From Microvirga terrae (GTDB lineage Bacteria > Pseudomonadota > Alphaproteobacteria > Rhizobiales > Beijerinckiaceae): a DNA stretch of 64,000 nucleotides. Positions within the stretch are counted from its first letter, which is position 1. Every line of letters begins with the position of its first letter. The translations under genes and the position numbers were made by a program. The stretch covers positions 558,001-622,000 of the forward strand of contig NZ_CP102845.1 in the NCBI RefSeq assembly GCF_013307435.2, read 5' to 3'. Shown here in pieces: positions 42,962 to 51,967 of the stretch. The notes below the pieces were generated by a model. It did not search any database. It saw only the letters and a program-made list of their open reading frames with translations, and was not told where the DNA came from.

Positions 42962-44130
42962 GCGATCCCCCGCACCCGGGCGGCCGCGTCGATGAAGCCG
43001 CGGACCGCGGCGAACATCTCGGGCTCCTCGAGCAGGAAGGCATCGTGGCCCTTGTCGCTCTCCACCTCGACGAAGCCGACGGAGGCCGCCGCGGCGTTCA
43101 GGGCGTGGACGATGGCCCGCGAGTCGGAGGTGGGGAACAGCCAGTCGGACGTGAAGGAGATCAGGCAGAAGCGCGTGGCCGAGCCCTTGAAGGCCTTGGC
43201 CAGGGAGCCGCCATGCTCCGCCGCGATGTCGAAGTAATCCATCGCCCGGGTGACGTAGAGATAGGAATTGGCGTCGAAGCGCTCGACGAAGGAGATGCCC
43301 TGGTAGCGCAGGTAGCTCTCGATCTGGAAATCCGCGTCGAAGGAGAAGGTCGGGGCGGCGCGGTCCTGGAAGTTGCGGCCGAACTTCCGGTGCAGGGCCA
43401 TCTCGGACAGATAGGTGATGTGCGCGCCCATCCGGGCCACGGCGAGGCCCTTCGAGGGCCGCGTGCCTTCGATCAGGTAGCGCCCGCCGCGCCATTCCGG
43501 ATCAGCCATCACGGCTTGGCGGCCGACCTCGTGGAAGGCGATGTTCTGGGCGGAATGGCGGGCCGCCGTCGCGATGGGAAGGGCGGCGAAGACCCGGGTG
43601 GAATAGCTCGCGGCCCATTGCAGCACCTGCATGCCGCCCATGGAGCCGCCGACGACGCAGAACAGGCTCTCGATGCCGAGCTTGTCGATCAGCGCCGCCT
43701 GGGCGCGCACCATGTCCCGGATGGTCACGACCGGAAAGTCGAGCGCGTAGGGCCGGCCCGCCGCCGGGTCGGTCGAGGCGGGGCCCGTGGTGCCCATGCA
43801 GCCGCCGATCACGTTGGCGCAGATCACGAAGAAGCGGTTCGTGTCCACGGGCTTGCCGGGCCCGACCATGGTGAGCCACCAGCCGGGCTTGCCCGTCACC
43901 GGATTGTCGTTCGCCACGTGCTGATCGCCGGTCAGCGCATGGCAGATCAGCACGGCGTTCGATTTGTCCGCGTTGAGGGTGCCGTAGGTCTGATAGGCGA
44001 TCTGCCACGGCGCGAGCGCTATCCCTGCATCCATCATCAGGGGCTCGTGTGCGCCAAACCGCATGACCAGGCTCGACGGGTCGTCGACCTGGCTTCGCGG
44101 TTCGGAGGACAGGGGAGCAAATGACATCAT
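42958..44130 (-). CDS. metX: Homoserine O-acetyltransferase (or succinyltransferase)
   Basis: 390 residues. Alpha/beta hydrolase fold with nucleophile elbow [10 protein letters not shown] and a C-terminal catalytic Asp/His region (SDWLFP and [10 protein letters not shown]). Activates homoserine for methionine synthesis with the acyl group transferred to the hydroxyl. Whether acetyl or succinyl is used depends on residues I cannot judge reliably here. No SAM-II-like riboswitch was recognisable upstream. Confidence 0.92.
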   Translation of the reverse strand: MMSFAPLSSEPRSQVDDPSSLVMRFGAHEPLMMDAGIALAPWQIAYQTYGTLNADKSNAVLICHALTGDQHVANDNPVTGKPGWWLTMVGPGKPVDTNRFFVICANVIGGCMGTTGPASTDPAAGRPYALDFPVVTIRDMVRAQAALIDKLGIESLFCVVGGSMGGMQVLQWAASYSTRVFAALPIATAARHSAQNIAFHEVGRQAVMADPEWRGGRYLIEGTRPSKGLAVARMGAHITYLSEMALHRKFGRNFQDRAAPTFSFDADFQIESYLRYQGISFVERFDANSYLYVTRAMDYFDIAAEHGGSLAKAFKGSATRFCLISFTSDWLFPTSDSRAIVHALNAAAASVGFVEVESDKGHDAFLLEEPEMFAAVRGFIDAAARVRGIA

Positions 44131-44304
44131 AAAACGGAAGGGTTCGTTCTTTCGAACAATCGGTACTGCGGAGCGGCTGCCGCGTCAACGAACTTGACGC
44201 CTCGTCCGCCCGCGCAGACGATGCCCTGGGCTCTGAGGCCGCTGCCCGTCCCGACCACCCTCCGCCCGTGCTGGCACCCTCCGCCTGTCCTGACATCCTC
44301 GACG

Positions 44305-44380
44305 TCATGGCCGGGCTTGTCCCGGCCATCCCCGCCGTGCCTTTCTGATCGGGATCACCGGCACAAGGCCGGTGATGACG
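44305..44380. repeat. Two perfect REP-like palindromes upstream of metX
   Basis: ATGGCCGGG-CTTGT-CCCGGCCAT (44307-44329) and ATCACCGGC-ACAAG-GCCGGTGAT followed by GACG (44355-44377), each with 9-bp arms and a 5-nt loop. Confidence 0.65.
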
Positions 44381-44427
44381 TGGGAGTGGTGGACAGGTGT
44401 AGGTGCGATGATGTTCCATCTTTGTTC

Positions 44428-44456
44428 TTGACAGGCGGGGCAAGCTAAGCTATATC
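44428..44456 (+). promoter_or_regulatory. Strong sigma-70-type promoter
   Basis: TTGACA (44428-44433) and TATATC (44451-44456) with a 17-bp spacer. This is close to the housekeeping consensus and the best such match I found in the window. It points into the structured region that follows, not straight at a protein start. Confidence 0.7.
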
Positions 44457-44460
44457 GTTG

Positions 44461-44582
44461 GGCAGATCGGTTCCGACGAGGGGCGCGCTCGCGAGGCGTC
44501 GCAAGTGTGGGAGCCGGCACGGTCCTGCGACAGGCTTCGCACCCCTGGGCGCGCAGGAGGCCGACCTTGGGCTCTGCCCAGC
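44461..44582 (+). ncRNA. Probable structured small RNA
   Basis: Transcription from the promoter at 44428-44456 should start at 44461-44464. The predicted 5' end GGCAGATCGG can pair with the stretch ending TCTGCC near 44573-44580. Inside, GTCGCA pairs with TGCGAC (with a neighbouring CGAGGC/GCTTCG stem), and further stems are possible. A second local hairpin, TTGGGC/GCCCAG, competes with the outer stem. I compared it with 6S, SRP and tmRNA from memory and saw no diagnostic motif, so I do not name it. No clear rho-independent end is visible. Confidence 0.45.
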
Positions 44583-44769
44583 TGGTCCGCCTGAAAAGAA
44601 CCGTGCGCGACGAGCAGCTTGGCTCTCGCTTATCACCTCAGACATCGAGCCGGGCTGCCACTCGCGCCACCCTCGATCATCCTGAAGGCTCGCAGCGCAA
44701 GCTGCGGGCCCACAGGTGCTGCTCTTTGACATCACCACAGATCACAAACCCGTCTATCCGACCCTGCCC

Positions 44770-44957
44770 CGTCATGGCCGGCCCTGTGCCGGCCATCCCG
44801 ATCCGGAAGAGCGCCGCACCTCAAACAAGCGGGATCACCGGGACAAGCCCGGTGATGACGACCGAGGGTGGCAGGGAGGCCAAGACCCGCCATCTTAATC
44901 TGATAGGCGCAATGCCCCACAGCGGCGGAAGCAGCGGCACAAGTCCGGTGATGACAA
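44770..44957. repeat. Three REP-like palindromes upstream of the chorismate mutase gene
   Basis: ATGGCCGGC-CCTGT-GCCGGCCAT (44774-44796) and ATCACCGGG-ACAAG-CCCGGTGAT (44834-44856) are perfect. A third copy near 44930-44957 (GCGGC-ACAAG-TCCGGTGATGAC) is degenerate. Same family as the other copies. Confidence 0.65.
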
Positions 44958-45007
44958 GGGGGCACAAAGCCGTCAAAGAAGGGCGGCGACCCTTAAGGAT
45001 CCCGACC

Positions 45008-45847
45008 ATGCCGACCGAGATGCCCGCCCCGTCCCTCGCCGAGCTGCGCCAGGAGATCGACCGCATCGACGAGGCGATGCACCGGCTGCTCATGGAGCGC
45101 GGCACCATCATCGACCGGCTGATCGCGTCCAAGAAGGCCTCGGCGACGGGCCTTGCGTCGGCCTTCCGTCCCGGCCGAGAGGCCTCGATGATGAAGGCCC
45201 TGGCCGAACGCCACCAGGGGCTGCTGCCGCTCGACACGGTGGAGAGCATCTGGCGGGTGATCATCGGCACCTTCACCTATGTCCAGTCCAGCTACACGGT
45301 CCATGCGGACATCTCGGGCGGGGACGCCCCCATGCGCGATTCCGCACGGTTCCATTTCGGCTTCACGGTGCCCTACGCGACCCATCCGAGCGCCGCCGCG
45401 GTGATCGAGGCGGTTGCGGCATCCGGCGGCGATCTCGGCATCTTCCGGCTCGACCAGGGGGCGACGAGCGGCGCCTGGTGGCGCACGCTCGCCGACCGGC
45501 GCCGTCCGAAAATCATTGCGCGCCTGCCCTTCATCGAGCGGCCCGACCATCCGGCCGGCACCCCGGTCTTCGTCATCTCGAAGCCCCTGACCGATGCGGC
45601 CGTGCGCGACGTGGTGCTCTACGCGGCCCAGTTCGAGCGCTGGCACAGGGGCGCCAACGAGGCCCTGATCGCGCTCGGCGGCGAGGTGGTGGCGAGCGCG
45701 GCCGACACCAACGGCTTGTCGGAGCTCATCGCGGTGCCCGGTGCCGTCGAACCCGCGCAGCTGCGCCAGGCCCTGACCAAGGCCGGCGCGAGCCTCGCCC
45801 AGCTCGCCGAGATCGGCAGCCATGCCGAACGTTTCCACGTGAAATGA
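45008..45847 (+). CDS. Chorismate mutase with an extra C-terminal domain
   Basis: 279 residues from ATG 45008 (AAGGA 8 bp upstream). The AroQ domain is at about 8-95: LAELRQEIDRIDEAMHRLLMERG, with later helix signs such as RPGREASMMKALAERH. It converts chorismate to prephenate. The C-terminal 185 residues are not a standard prephenate dehydratase. A two-lobed alpha/beta fold is suggested by SGGDLGIFRLDQGATSGAWW and TPVFVISKPLTDAAVRD, but the dehydratase TRF motif is not visible. It may be a degenerate dehydratase or regulatory domain. Followed by hisC and tyrA, so it heads a Tyr/Phe unit. Confidence 0.82.
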   Translation: MPTEMPAPSLAELRQEIDRIDEAMHRLLMERGTIIDRLIASKKASATGLASAFRPGREASMMKALAERHQGLLPLDTVESIWRVIIGTFTYVQSSYTVHADISGGDAPMRDSARFHFGFTVPYATHPSAAAVIEAVAASGGDLGIFRLDQGATSGAWWRTLADRRRPKIIARLPFIERPDHPAGTPVFVISKPLTDAAVRDVVLYAAQFERWHRGANEALIALGGEVVASAADTNGLSELIAVPGAVEPAQLRQALTKAGASLAQLAEIGSHAERFHVK

Positions 45848-45904
45848 AATTCGACCTGCGCTAGAGCCTGTCTCACCCACCGACCGCGAGGAAGTGAAGT
45901 CACG

Positions 45905-47005
45905 ATGCCCGTCCGTCCCCAACCCCGCCCCGGCGTCATGCAGATCGACGCCTACGTGCCCGGCAAGAGCAAGGCCGCAGGGGTTGCCAAGGTCCATAAG
46001 CTCTCCTCGAACGAGACCCCGCTCGGCCCGTCGCCCAAGGCCATGGAGGCGATCCGGACCTTCGAACACCTCGAGCTCTATCCGGACGGGGCGTCGACCC
46101 GGCTGCGGGAGGCGATCGCCGCCCGGTACGGGCTCGATCCGAACCGGATCATCTGCGGGGCGGGCTCGGACGAGCTGCTCGCGCTCATCACCCATGCCTA
46201 TGTGGGGCCCGGCGACGAGGGCATCTTCACGGAGCACGGCTTCCTGGTCTACCGGATCGCCATCCTGGCCGCCGGCGGCACGCCCGTGGTGGCGCCGGAG
46301 ACGAATCTGCGCACGGACGTGGACGCGATCCTCGCAAGGGTGACGGAGAAGACCAAGATCGTCTTCCTGGCCAATCCCAACAACCCGACCGGCACCTACA
46401 TCCCGTTCGACGAGGTCAAGCGCCTGCACGCGGGACTGCCGCCGCACGTGGTGCTGGTGCTCGACGCGGCCTATGCGGAATATGTCCGGCGCAACGATTA
46501 CGAATCCGGCCTCGAGCTCGTCGCCACGTCCGACAACGTGGTGATGACGCGCACCTTCTCGAAGATTTACGGCCTCGCCAACCTGCGCCTCGGCTGGATG
46601 GTGGCGCCCGCCCATATCGCCGACGCGGTCAACCGCATCCGCGGCCCCTTCAACGTCAGCGGCCCCGCCATGGCGGCCGGCATCGCGGCGATCCAGGACG
46701 AGGCGCATGTCGCGACGGCCGTCGAGCACAACGAGCGCTGGCTCGCCTGGCTTACCCGGGAGATCGAGGCCCTGGGCCTGAAGGTCACGCCGAGCGTCGG
46801 CAACTTCCTGCTGATCCATTTTCCGCAGGAGGAGGGCCGGACCGCGAAGGATGCCGACGCTTTTCTCTCCGGTCGCGGCCTGATCCTGCGCCGGATCGAC
46901 GCCTATGGCCTGCCCCATGCCCTGCGCCTGACCGTGGGCAGCGAGGAGGCGAACGGTCTCGTGGTGGCGGCGCTGCGCGATTTTCTGGGTGGCCACCATG
47001 CCTGA
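45905..47005 (+). CDS. hisC: Histidinol-phosphate/aromatic aminotransferase (HisC type)
   Basis: 366 residues, GAGGAAG upstream of ATG 45905. Class I/II PLP aminotransferase: [37 protein letters not shown] and the PLP lysine in [14 protein letters not shown]. Placed between chorismate mutase and prephenate dehydrogenase it probably also transaminates aromatic acids, while a his-operon copy elsewhere may make histidinol phosphate. Substrate use is inferred from context. Confidence 0.88.
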   Translation: MPVRPQPRPGVMQIDAYVPGKSKAAGVAKVHKLSSNETPLGPSPKAMEAIRTFEHLELYPDGASTRLREAIAARYGLDPNRIICGAGSDELLALITHAYVGPGDEGIFTEHGFLVYRIAILAAGGTPVVAPETNLRTDVDAILARVTEKTKIVFLANPNNPTGTYIPFDEVKRLHAGLPPHVVLVLDAAYAEYVRRNDYESGLELVATSDNVVMTRTFSKIYGLANLRLGWMVAPAHIADAVNRIRGPFNVSGPAMAAGIAAIQDEAHVATAVEHNERWLAWLTREIEALGLKVTPSVGNFLLIHFPQEEGRTAKDADAFLSGRGLILRRIDAYGLPHALRLTVGSEEANGLVVAALRDFLGGHHA

Positions 47006-47948
47006 GCGACTCGGCCCGCCCCGTCAAACGCCCCTCTTCGAGCGCGTCGCCCTCGTGGGCCTCGGGCTGATCGGCTCGTCGATCGCCCGCGCGGCCCGGC
47101 ATCTCAATCTGGCGCGCACGATCGTCGCGGTCGATGCGAGCGAGGCCGTGGTCGAGCGCGTCCGGGAGCTCGGGATCGCCGACGAGGCGACCGCCGATGC
47201 GGCGGCGGGCGTGCGCGATGCGGATCTCGTGATCCTGTGCGTGCCGGTCGGGGTCTGCGGCCAGGTTGCCGAGGTCATGAAGCCGGGCCTGAAGCCCGGC
47301 AGCATCGTGTCGGACGTGGGCTCCGTGAAGGGCTCCGTGATCGCGCAGGTGCAGCCGCATCTGCCGGGCGGCGTGTCCTTCGTTCCGGCGCATCCGGTGG
47401 CCGGCACGGAGCATTCCGGCCCCGATGCCGGCTTTGCCACGCTCTTCCACAACCGCTGGTGCATTCTCACGCCCCCGGAGGGGACCGACGAGACGGCCGT
47501 TGGGCGCGTGCGCGCCTTCTGGGAGGCCATGGGGTCCAACGTGGAAGTCATGACGGCGCAGCACCATGATTTGGTTCTCGCCATCACCAGCCACGTGCCG
47601 CACCTGATCGCCTACAACATCGTCGGCACGGCGGCGGATCTCGAGACCGTCACGCAGGGCGAGGTGATCAAGTTCTCGGCCGGCGGCTTCCGCGACTTCA
47701 CGCGCATCGCGGCGTCAGACCCGACCATGTGGCGCGACGTCTTCCTGCACAACCGGGAAGCCGTGCTGGAGATGCTGGGCCGCCTCAACGAGGATATCGC
47801 GCTGCTCGCCCGCGCCATCCGGTGGGGCGAGGGCGACAAGCTCTTCGACCTCTTCACCCGCACCCGCGCCATCCGCCGCGGCATCATCTCGTCCGGCCAG
47901 GAAACGCCGGAGCCGGATTTTGGCCGCCGGCGCGAGGACAAGAGTTAG
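46998..47948 (+). CDS. tyrA: Prephenate/arogenate dehydrogenase
   Basis: 316 residues from ATG 46998 (GGTGG 5 bp upstream); a GTG nine bases earlier is less likely. The NAD(P) motif [16 protein letters not shown] is intact. [21 protein letters not shown] and the His in [11 protein letters not shown] are active-site features. It oxidatively decarboxylates prephenate or arogenate to the tyrosine precursor. Overlaps the hisC end by 8 bp. The TyrA-type name is used; some rhizobia call it TyrC. Confidence 0.9.
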   Translation: MPERLGPPRQTPLFERVALVGLGLIGSSIARAARHLNLARTIVAVDASEAVVERVRELGIADEATADAAAGVRDADLVILCVPVGVCGQVAEVMKPGLKPGSIVSDVGSVKGSVIAQVQPHLPGGVSFVPAHPVAGTEHSGPDAGFATLFHNRWCILTPPEGTDETAVGRVRAFWEAMGSNVEVMTAQHHDLVLAITSHVPHLIAYNIVGTAADLETVTQGEVIKFSAGGFRDFTRIAASDPTMWRDVFLHNREAVLEMLGRLNEDIALLARAIRWGEGDKLFDLFTRTRAIRRGIISSGQETPEPDFGRRREDKS

Positions 47949-47985
47949 TTCGTTCTCCGCCCGGCCGTGACGGGGCGGGAGCGCA

Positions 47986-49038
47986 TCAATACAGCGGCTG
48001 CAGCCTGACGTTCGGGATCACGAAGGGGCCCATGGCCAGGAAGCCGTTCTCGAGCCGCAGGGGCGGCAGGGAGGCGAGCTGGGGCTTGGCATTGGGCTGC
48101 GCGGCGTTGGCCCGGGGCCCCTGGCCCAGCAGCATGCCGAGAAGGTTGCCGCCGACGCGCCCGCCGGTCAGGTTGCCGAGAAGCCCGTCGAGGCCCGCCG
48201 CCGCGACCGTGAGCTGGCCGGCCGGCCGGTGCTGCTCGTCCAGGCGCAGCTCGCCCTTGGTCTCGATCTGGCGCGGGCCCTTGGCGGCCGAGAGCATCAG
48301 GATGTCGAGCTTTCCGCCGGCGTTGCGCCAGAGCTCCAGCTCCTCGGCGATGGTGCCGCCCTTGAAGCCGTCCGCCTGGGTCACGGTGACGTCCGCGTTC
48401 AGGTTGGTGGCCTCGGGGCCGCCCACGAGAGCATCGAGGATCGGGATCCGCGCCTCCGTGACCGAGGCCGCGACATCGCCCGCGAGCTCCGCGCGCCGGG
48501 AGGGATTCGGGCGCACGTGAAGCTCCAGGTGCTTGCCCGATCCGGCGATCTCGCCGGCGCCGAGGCCCGTGACCGTCACCTGAGGGGCGTTGGCGGCGAG
48601 CGACAGGCGCTGCAGGCCCGTCTGGGACGCGTTGATGCTGGCCTGCAGCAGATCCCAGCGGCCGTTGACCGTCACCGTGCCGTCCGTCACCCGCAGCGGG
48701 CCGGCGACCTCCAGGATGATCCGGCGGGGCTGGTAGACCTGCGCGACCGCCTCGGTGCGCCCGAACGAGGCCGAGACGGCGCCCCGCTTCAGATCGAGGG
48801 TATCGCAGATGATTTCGATGCGGAATGGGTAGCCGGCGATGGTGCGGTCGCCGCAGGTCCATTGCCGCCCGCTGCGCGCCTCGGCGGCGATCCAGCCGTC
48901 GAGCGCGTCCGCGGTGCGTCCGCGGATCACGAACCAGGCGACGCTCCAGGCGATGGCGACGAGCAGCAGCAGAACGAAGGGCGTGTAGAGCCAGAACCGG
49001 CTGCGGCGAACATTCCCCGTCGGGGCGGCCTGATCCAT
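47986..49038 (-). CDS. DUF2125 family membrane-anchored protein
   Basis: 350 residues. One N-terminal membrane anchor (about 17-38) is followed by a mostly beta periplasmic domain (GYPFRIEIICD, GRWDLLQASINASQTGLQ). DUF2125 proteins are alphaproteobacterial and look like AsmA-type periplasmic lipid-handling proteins, although their role is not known. They are often found next to a ChaC gene, as here (divergent). Confidence 0.82.
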   Translation of the reverse strand: MDQAAPTGNVRRSRFWLYTPFVLLLLVAIAWSVAWFVIRGRTADALDGWIAAEARSGRQWTCGDRTIAGYPFRIEIICDTLDLKRGAVSASFGRTEAVAQVYQPRRIILEVAGPLRVTDGTVTVNGRWDLLQASINASQTGLQRLSLAANAPQVTVTGLGAGEIAGSGKHLELHVRPNPSRRAELAGDVAASVTEARIPILDALVGGPEATNLNADVTVTQADGFKGGTIAEELELWRNAGGKLDILMLSAAKGPRQIETKGELRLDEQHRPAGQLTVAAAGLDGLLGNLTGGRVGGNLLGMLLGQGPRANAAQPNAKPQLASLPPLRLENGFLAMGPFVIPNVRLQPLY

Positions 49039-49110
49039 GCGTCATCTCCTGTTGTGCTGGTGTGTGGTTACTGGTAGCGCCGGATGCAGGCAAGCGTCGG
49101 GCGGGGTGAC

Positions 49111-49647
49111 ATGAAGGAGCTCACGGAGGATTTATGGGTTTTCGGCTACGGCTCGCTCATGTGGCGGCCGGGCTTCCCTCATCTCGAGCGGGTCCACGCC
49201 CATCTCTACGGCTACCATCGGTCGCTCTGCGTCTTCTCCCATGTTCACCGCGGCACGCCGGAGCATCCGGGCCTCGTCCTGGGGCTCGACCGGGGCGGGC
49301 GCTGCCACGGGGTGGCGTTCCGCGTCGCGCCGGAGGAGGCCGAGGCCACGATCCGGTACCTGCGCGAGCGCGAGCAGGTGACCTCGGTCTATCGCGAAAG
49401 GCATCTGCCCGTCAGGCTGGCCGATGCGCGCCGGGTTCGCGCGCTAGCCTACGTGGTCGACCGCAATCACGGCCAATATGCGGGCCGGCTGTCCGATGAG
49501 GAGGTCTTGCGGCTCGTGCGCCAGGGACAGGGCATTTCCGGACGCAATCCCGATTACGTCCGCTCCACCTATGACCACCTGATCGGCATGCACGTGGTCG
49601 ACCCGCTGCTGCACCGAATCGTGGACGCGCTCGATCAGCAGTCCTGA
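49111..49647 (+). CDS. ChaC-like gamma-glutamylcyclotransferase
   Basis: 178 residues from ATG 49111 with GGGG upstream. The FGYGSLMWRPGF motif (YGSL glycine-rich loop) and the catalytic Glu in YLREREQ are typical. Cleaves gamma-glutamyl peptides such as glutathione to 5-oxoproline. Divergent from DUF2125; its 3' end overlaps the convergent small gene by 13 bp. Confidence 0.87.
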   Translation: MKELTEDLWVFGYGSLMWRPGFPHLERVHAHLYGYHRSLCVFSHVHRGTPEHPGLVLGLDRGGRCHGVAFRVAPEEAEATIRYLREREQVTSVYRERHLPVRLADARRVRALAYVVDRNHGQYAGRLSDEEVLRLVRQGQGISGRNPDYVRSTYDHLIGMHVVDPLLHRIVDALDQQS

Positions 49648-50069
49648 GTCTCGTTCTCGCGCAGGTCCTCGAAGATCGCGCGGCGGTCGTCCTCGGTGGC
49701 TGCGAGGCGATGGATGTGGAGTTCGGTGGCGCCCCGCTCGCGGACCTTGGCGAGCCATCGTATCCGGGGCTGCTCGCTCGGATCGGACGCGGCCATCGCG
49801 GCATCGACCACGATGCCAATGCCCGCGGAGTCCCGCTTCACGGCAAGGATCACCGCGTCGGTGACGTCGAGAAGCTCCGTCTCGTTCAGCGGATGCACGC
49901 CGACGATGTAGCGGCGTCCCGAACGGCCGCGCCAGGAACTCAGAGTGGAAGAGGAGCGAAGCCCTGCGGTCGCCCGTAGCCGTTCCTCGCGCACGCCAGC
50001 CCTCCGCATTCGGTCGTTGCGGAGATCCCGCATGGCCGCATTCCAGGATATGGTTCGTTTGTTCGCCAT
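49635..50069 (-). CDS. Hypothetical protein, 144 residues, with LexA-like box at its start
   Basis: I do not recognise a family. It is soluble, basic N-terminal region (MANKRTISWNAAMRDLRNDR, RRAGVREERL), a beta-rich middle (RRYIVGVHPLNETELLDVTDAVILAV), and an acidic C-terminus (DLRENETQDC). The start codon lies inside GTTC-N7-GTTC and next to a palindrome, so expression may be repressed. The 13-bp 3' overlap with ChaC is convergent. A DNA-damage role is only a hypothesis. Confidence 0.6.
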   Translation of the reverse strand: MANKRTISWNAAMRDLRNDRMRRAGVREERLRATAGLRSSSTLSSWRGRSGRRYIVGVHPLNETELLDVTDAVILAVKRDSAGIGIVVDAAMAASDPSEQPRIRWLAKVRERGATELHIHRLAATEDDRRAIFEDLRENETQDC

Positions 50070-50089
50070 ATGTTCTTATATGTAAGAAC
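50061..50089 (-). promoter_or_regulatory. Candidate LexA box and 18-bp palindrome over a gene start
   Basis: GTTC (50061-50064), seven bases, then GTTC (50072-50075) fits the alphaproteobacterial SOS box GTTC-N7-GTTC. It overlaps the start codon of 49635-50069. The second GTTC is also the left arm of GTTCTTA-TATG-TAAGAAC (50072-50089), a perfect 7-bp inverted repeat. Either could be an operator. GTTC-N7-GTTC also occurs by chance in a window this size. Confidence 0.4.
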
Positions 50090-50276
50090 GGACGCGTGAG
50101 TCGTCAAGATTGCTGAAAGCTTGGCTGAGCTTGGGTTTGCGCGATTTTGTGCGCTTTCGCACCCCTCTGTCGGCAGCGGTCCCGTGCCGGGGATCTCAGA
50201 GACGAACAATGCCATGAATCGAAGGGCGCAAGGGCCTGGTCCCGAACTCGCAAAAGGCTGCTCCGCAGCGGCCTCG

Positions 50277-51044
50277 TCAGACCTTCGACAGCGATGCCTC
50301 GGAGGCGGATGCGGGACCGAGGCCGAGTTCCTTGCGGCCTTCTTCCAGGAGCCGGTTCGACGACGTCTCGATCCGCTCCTGCACGAGCCTGAAGAACTCC
50401 TCCCGGGGCAGCCCGGGGGCGATCGGATCCTGAACCTCGATCCGCACCGTCCCGGGGCGGCGGATGAACTGGCGGCGCGGCCAATAGAGGCCCGAGTTCA
50501 TGCCGATCGGAACGCAGGGAAAGCCGAGATTCTGGTAGAGATGGGCCACGCCGTACTTGTAGGCCGGAGGAGCGCCCGGCGGGCGGCGGGTGCCCTCGGG
50601 AAAGATGATGATCTGGCGGCCGTGCTGGGCCTCGTCCTTGGCGCGCGCGGTCATCTGGACCAGGGCGAGCGAGCCGGCCTTGCGGTTGACCGGCACGCAG
50701 CGCGCCTTTGCCAGATACCAGCCGAAGAAGGGGATCCACATCAGCTCGCGCTTGAGGATGTAGGTCGGGTCGTCGAGGATCGTCACCAGGGCGAAGGTCT
50801 CGAGGAACGACTGGTGCTTGGCCGCCACCAGGGCGCCGCCCGGCGGGATCTTCTCGCGGCCCGTGATCACGACCCGGGTTCCGGCGATCACGCGCAGAAG
50901 CCAGATCGAGGTCCGCCCCCACATCTTGACCAGTTCCATGAACATGCGGCGGGGCACCAGGACGCCCGGGATCAGGATGATCAGCCACAGGACCAGGTTG
51001 GCGTAGAAGGCGACGTTGAACAGCAGGGAGCGGACGATCAGCAT
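50277..51044 (-). CDS. plsC: 1-acyl-sn-glycerol-3-phosphate acyltransferase
   Basis: 255 residues. An N-terminal membrane segment is followed by the acyltransferase motifs AKHQSFLETF (here HxxxxE rather than the usual HxxxxD), LVNRK-type basic block (CVPVNRKAGSLA) and FPEGTR. Acylates lysophosphatidic acid at the sn-2 position. A terminator of the upstream gene ends only about 20 bp before its start, so its promoter must be unusually close or it is read through. Confidence 0.88.
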   Translation of the reverse strand: MLIVRSLLFNVAFYANLVLWLIILIPGVLVPRRMFMELVKMWGRTSIWLLRVIAGTRVVITGREKIPPGGALVAAKHQSFLETFALVTILDDPTYILKRELMWIPFFGWYLAKARCVPVNRKAGSLALVQMTARAKDEAQHGRQIIIFPEGTRRPPGAPPAYKYGVAHLYQNLGFPCVPIGMNSGLYWPRRQFIRRPGTVRIEVQDPIAPGLPREEFFRLVQERIETSSNRLLEEGRKELGLGPASASEASLSKV

Positions 51045-51053
51045 GGCTTCTTG

Positions 51054-51083
51054 GAAAACGAAAAGCGGAGCATGGTGCTCCGC
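51054..51083 (-). terminator. Rho-independent terminator after YdcF-like gene
   Basis: On the minus strand GCGGAGCA-CCA-TGCTCCGC is followed by TTTTCGTTTT. It lies 36-55 bp after the stop of the YdcF-like gene. Confidence 0.7.
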
Positions 51084-51118
51084 GGGCCGCGCACCATAGA
51101 GGGTTTTTCGTCGGGGCT

Positions 51119-51823
51119 CTAGCGCCAGAGCGGCTCAGCGAGCATCTGCGCCTTGATGGGGGCTCCGCCGCTGATGATTCTCGCCACCGAGGAGCGCTCC
51201 GGATCGCCCTCGAACCGGGTCCGGACCCAGACGGCCAGGAACTTCAGGTATTCGGTGAAGATCACCCGGGCCACGGACGGATTGTGCCACCACTCGTGCG
51301 GATCGATGGTGGCCGCGACCGGATAGGGGATCTTCTGGCGGTTCGGCAGGGCGTGGTCGAGCTCCACGAGGGTGCGCGGCATATGGTAGTTCGACGTTAC
51401 CACGATGATGGCGTCGAACCCGTTCGCTTCGGCCCAGCGCCGGGTCTCGATGGCGTTGCCGATGGTGTTCCGGGCCCGGTAGTCGAGGTCCACGCAGCAG
51501 TCGAACAGCCGCCGCTGGCCCGGGTTGAGGCGGGCGATCTGGTCGCGGCTGGTGTTCTCGTTGACGCCGGAGATCAGGAGCCGCTTGGCATAGCCCTTGG
51601 CGAGCAGGTCGATGGCATCGCCGATCCGCTGCGCGCCGCCCGTCATGGCGACGATCCCGTCGGCCCGCGTCTCGGGGGGCTGCTCGAACCGGTCGAGGTG
51701 ATAGACGAATCCGAGGAACCCGAGGAAGCCGGCGACCAGGACCGCGATGCAGCTCCAGAACCCGAAGGCGAGCAGGCGGTTCACCGGTGAGCGTCGGACA
51801 GGATGCTTAGCCGTTGGCGACAT
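51119..51823 (-). CDS. YdcF/SanA-like DUF218 protein
   Basis: 234 residues from ATG 51823; an ATG 36 bp upstream is possible. One N-terminal membrane segment (about 20-42) precedes a DUF218 domain: DGIVAMTGGAQRIGDAI, KRLLISGVNEN, and IIVVTSNYHMPRTLVEL. ElyC/SanA-type proteins affect peptidoglycan or outer-membrane barrier at low temperature. FtsE/X genes lie immediately upstream (gap of 144 bp). Confidence 0.82.
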   Translation of the reverse strand: MSPTAKHPVRRSPVNRLLAFGFWSCIAVLVAGFLGFLGFVYHLDRFEQPPETRADGIVAMTGGAQRIGDAIDLLAKGYAKRLLISGVNENTSRDQIARLNPGQRRLFDCCVDLDYRARNTIGNAIETRRWAEANGFDAIIVVTSNYHMPRTLVELDHALPNRQKIPYPVAATIDPHEWWHNPSVARVIFTEYLKFLAVWVRTRFEGDPERSSVARIISGGAPIKAQMLAEPLWR

Positions 51824-51967
51824 GGTCCAGCCCCAGCCCAAGGCATCTGTGGACTCCATGGCGCCCGGCGCACTCCAACTCTGCGTTCGCGAGGTCATCC
51901 TGGACGACATTAACGGAGATTGCGGCAATGGAGAGGCAACCCCTTCGGTTTGGGTCAACTGTCACCA

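Larger units (their letters stand above)
44131..45007. other. 877-bp non-coding region with a promoter, probable small RNA and REP-like palindromes
   Basis: There is no convincing protein gene. From left to right: a 5-bp-stem hairpin near metX (GTTCG/CGAAC, 44139-44154), two REP-like palindromes (44307-44329 and 44355-44377), a strong sigma-70-type promoter, a structured probable small RNA (44461-44582), a GNRA-capped hairpin CGCAGC-GCAA-GCTGCG near 44696-44711, then three REP-like copies (two perfect, one degenerate), and an AAGGA ribosome site for the chorismate mutase start. Confidence 0.6.

Noticed and set aside
44131..44250. SAM-type riboswitch upstream of metX
   Set aside because: I looked for SAM-II/SAM-V-like conserved blocks and found only a short hairpin (GTTCG/CGAAC) near the start codon.
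44305..44957. CRISPR-like repeated units
   Set aside because: Units are palindromes with irregular spacing and no unique spacers of fixed length; they fit the REP-like family instead.
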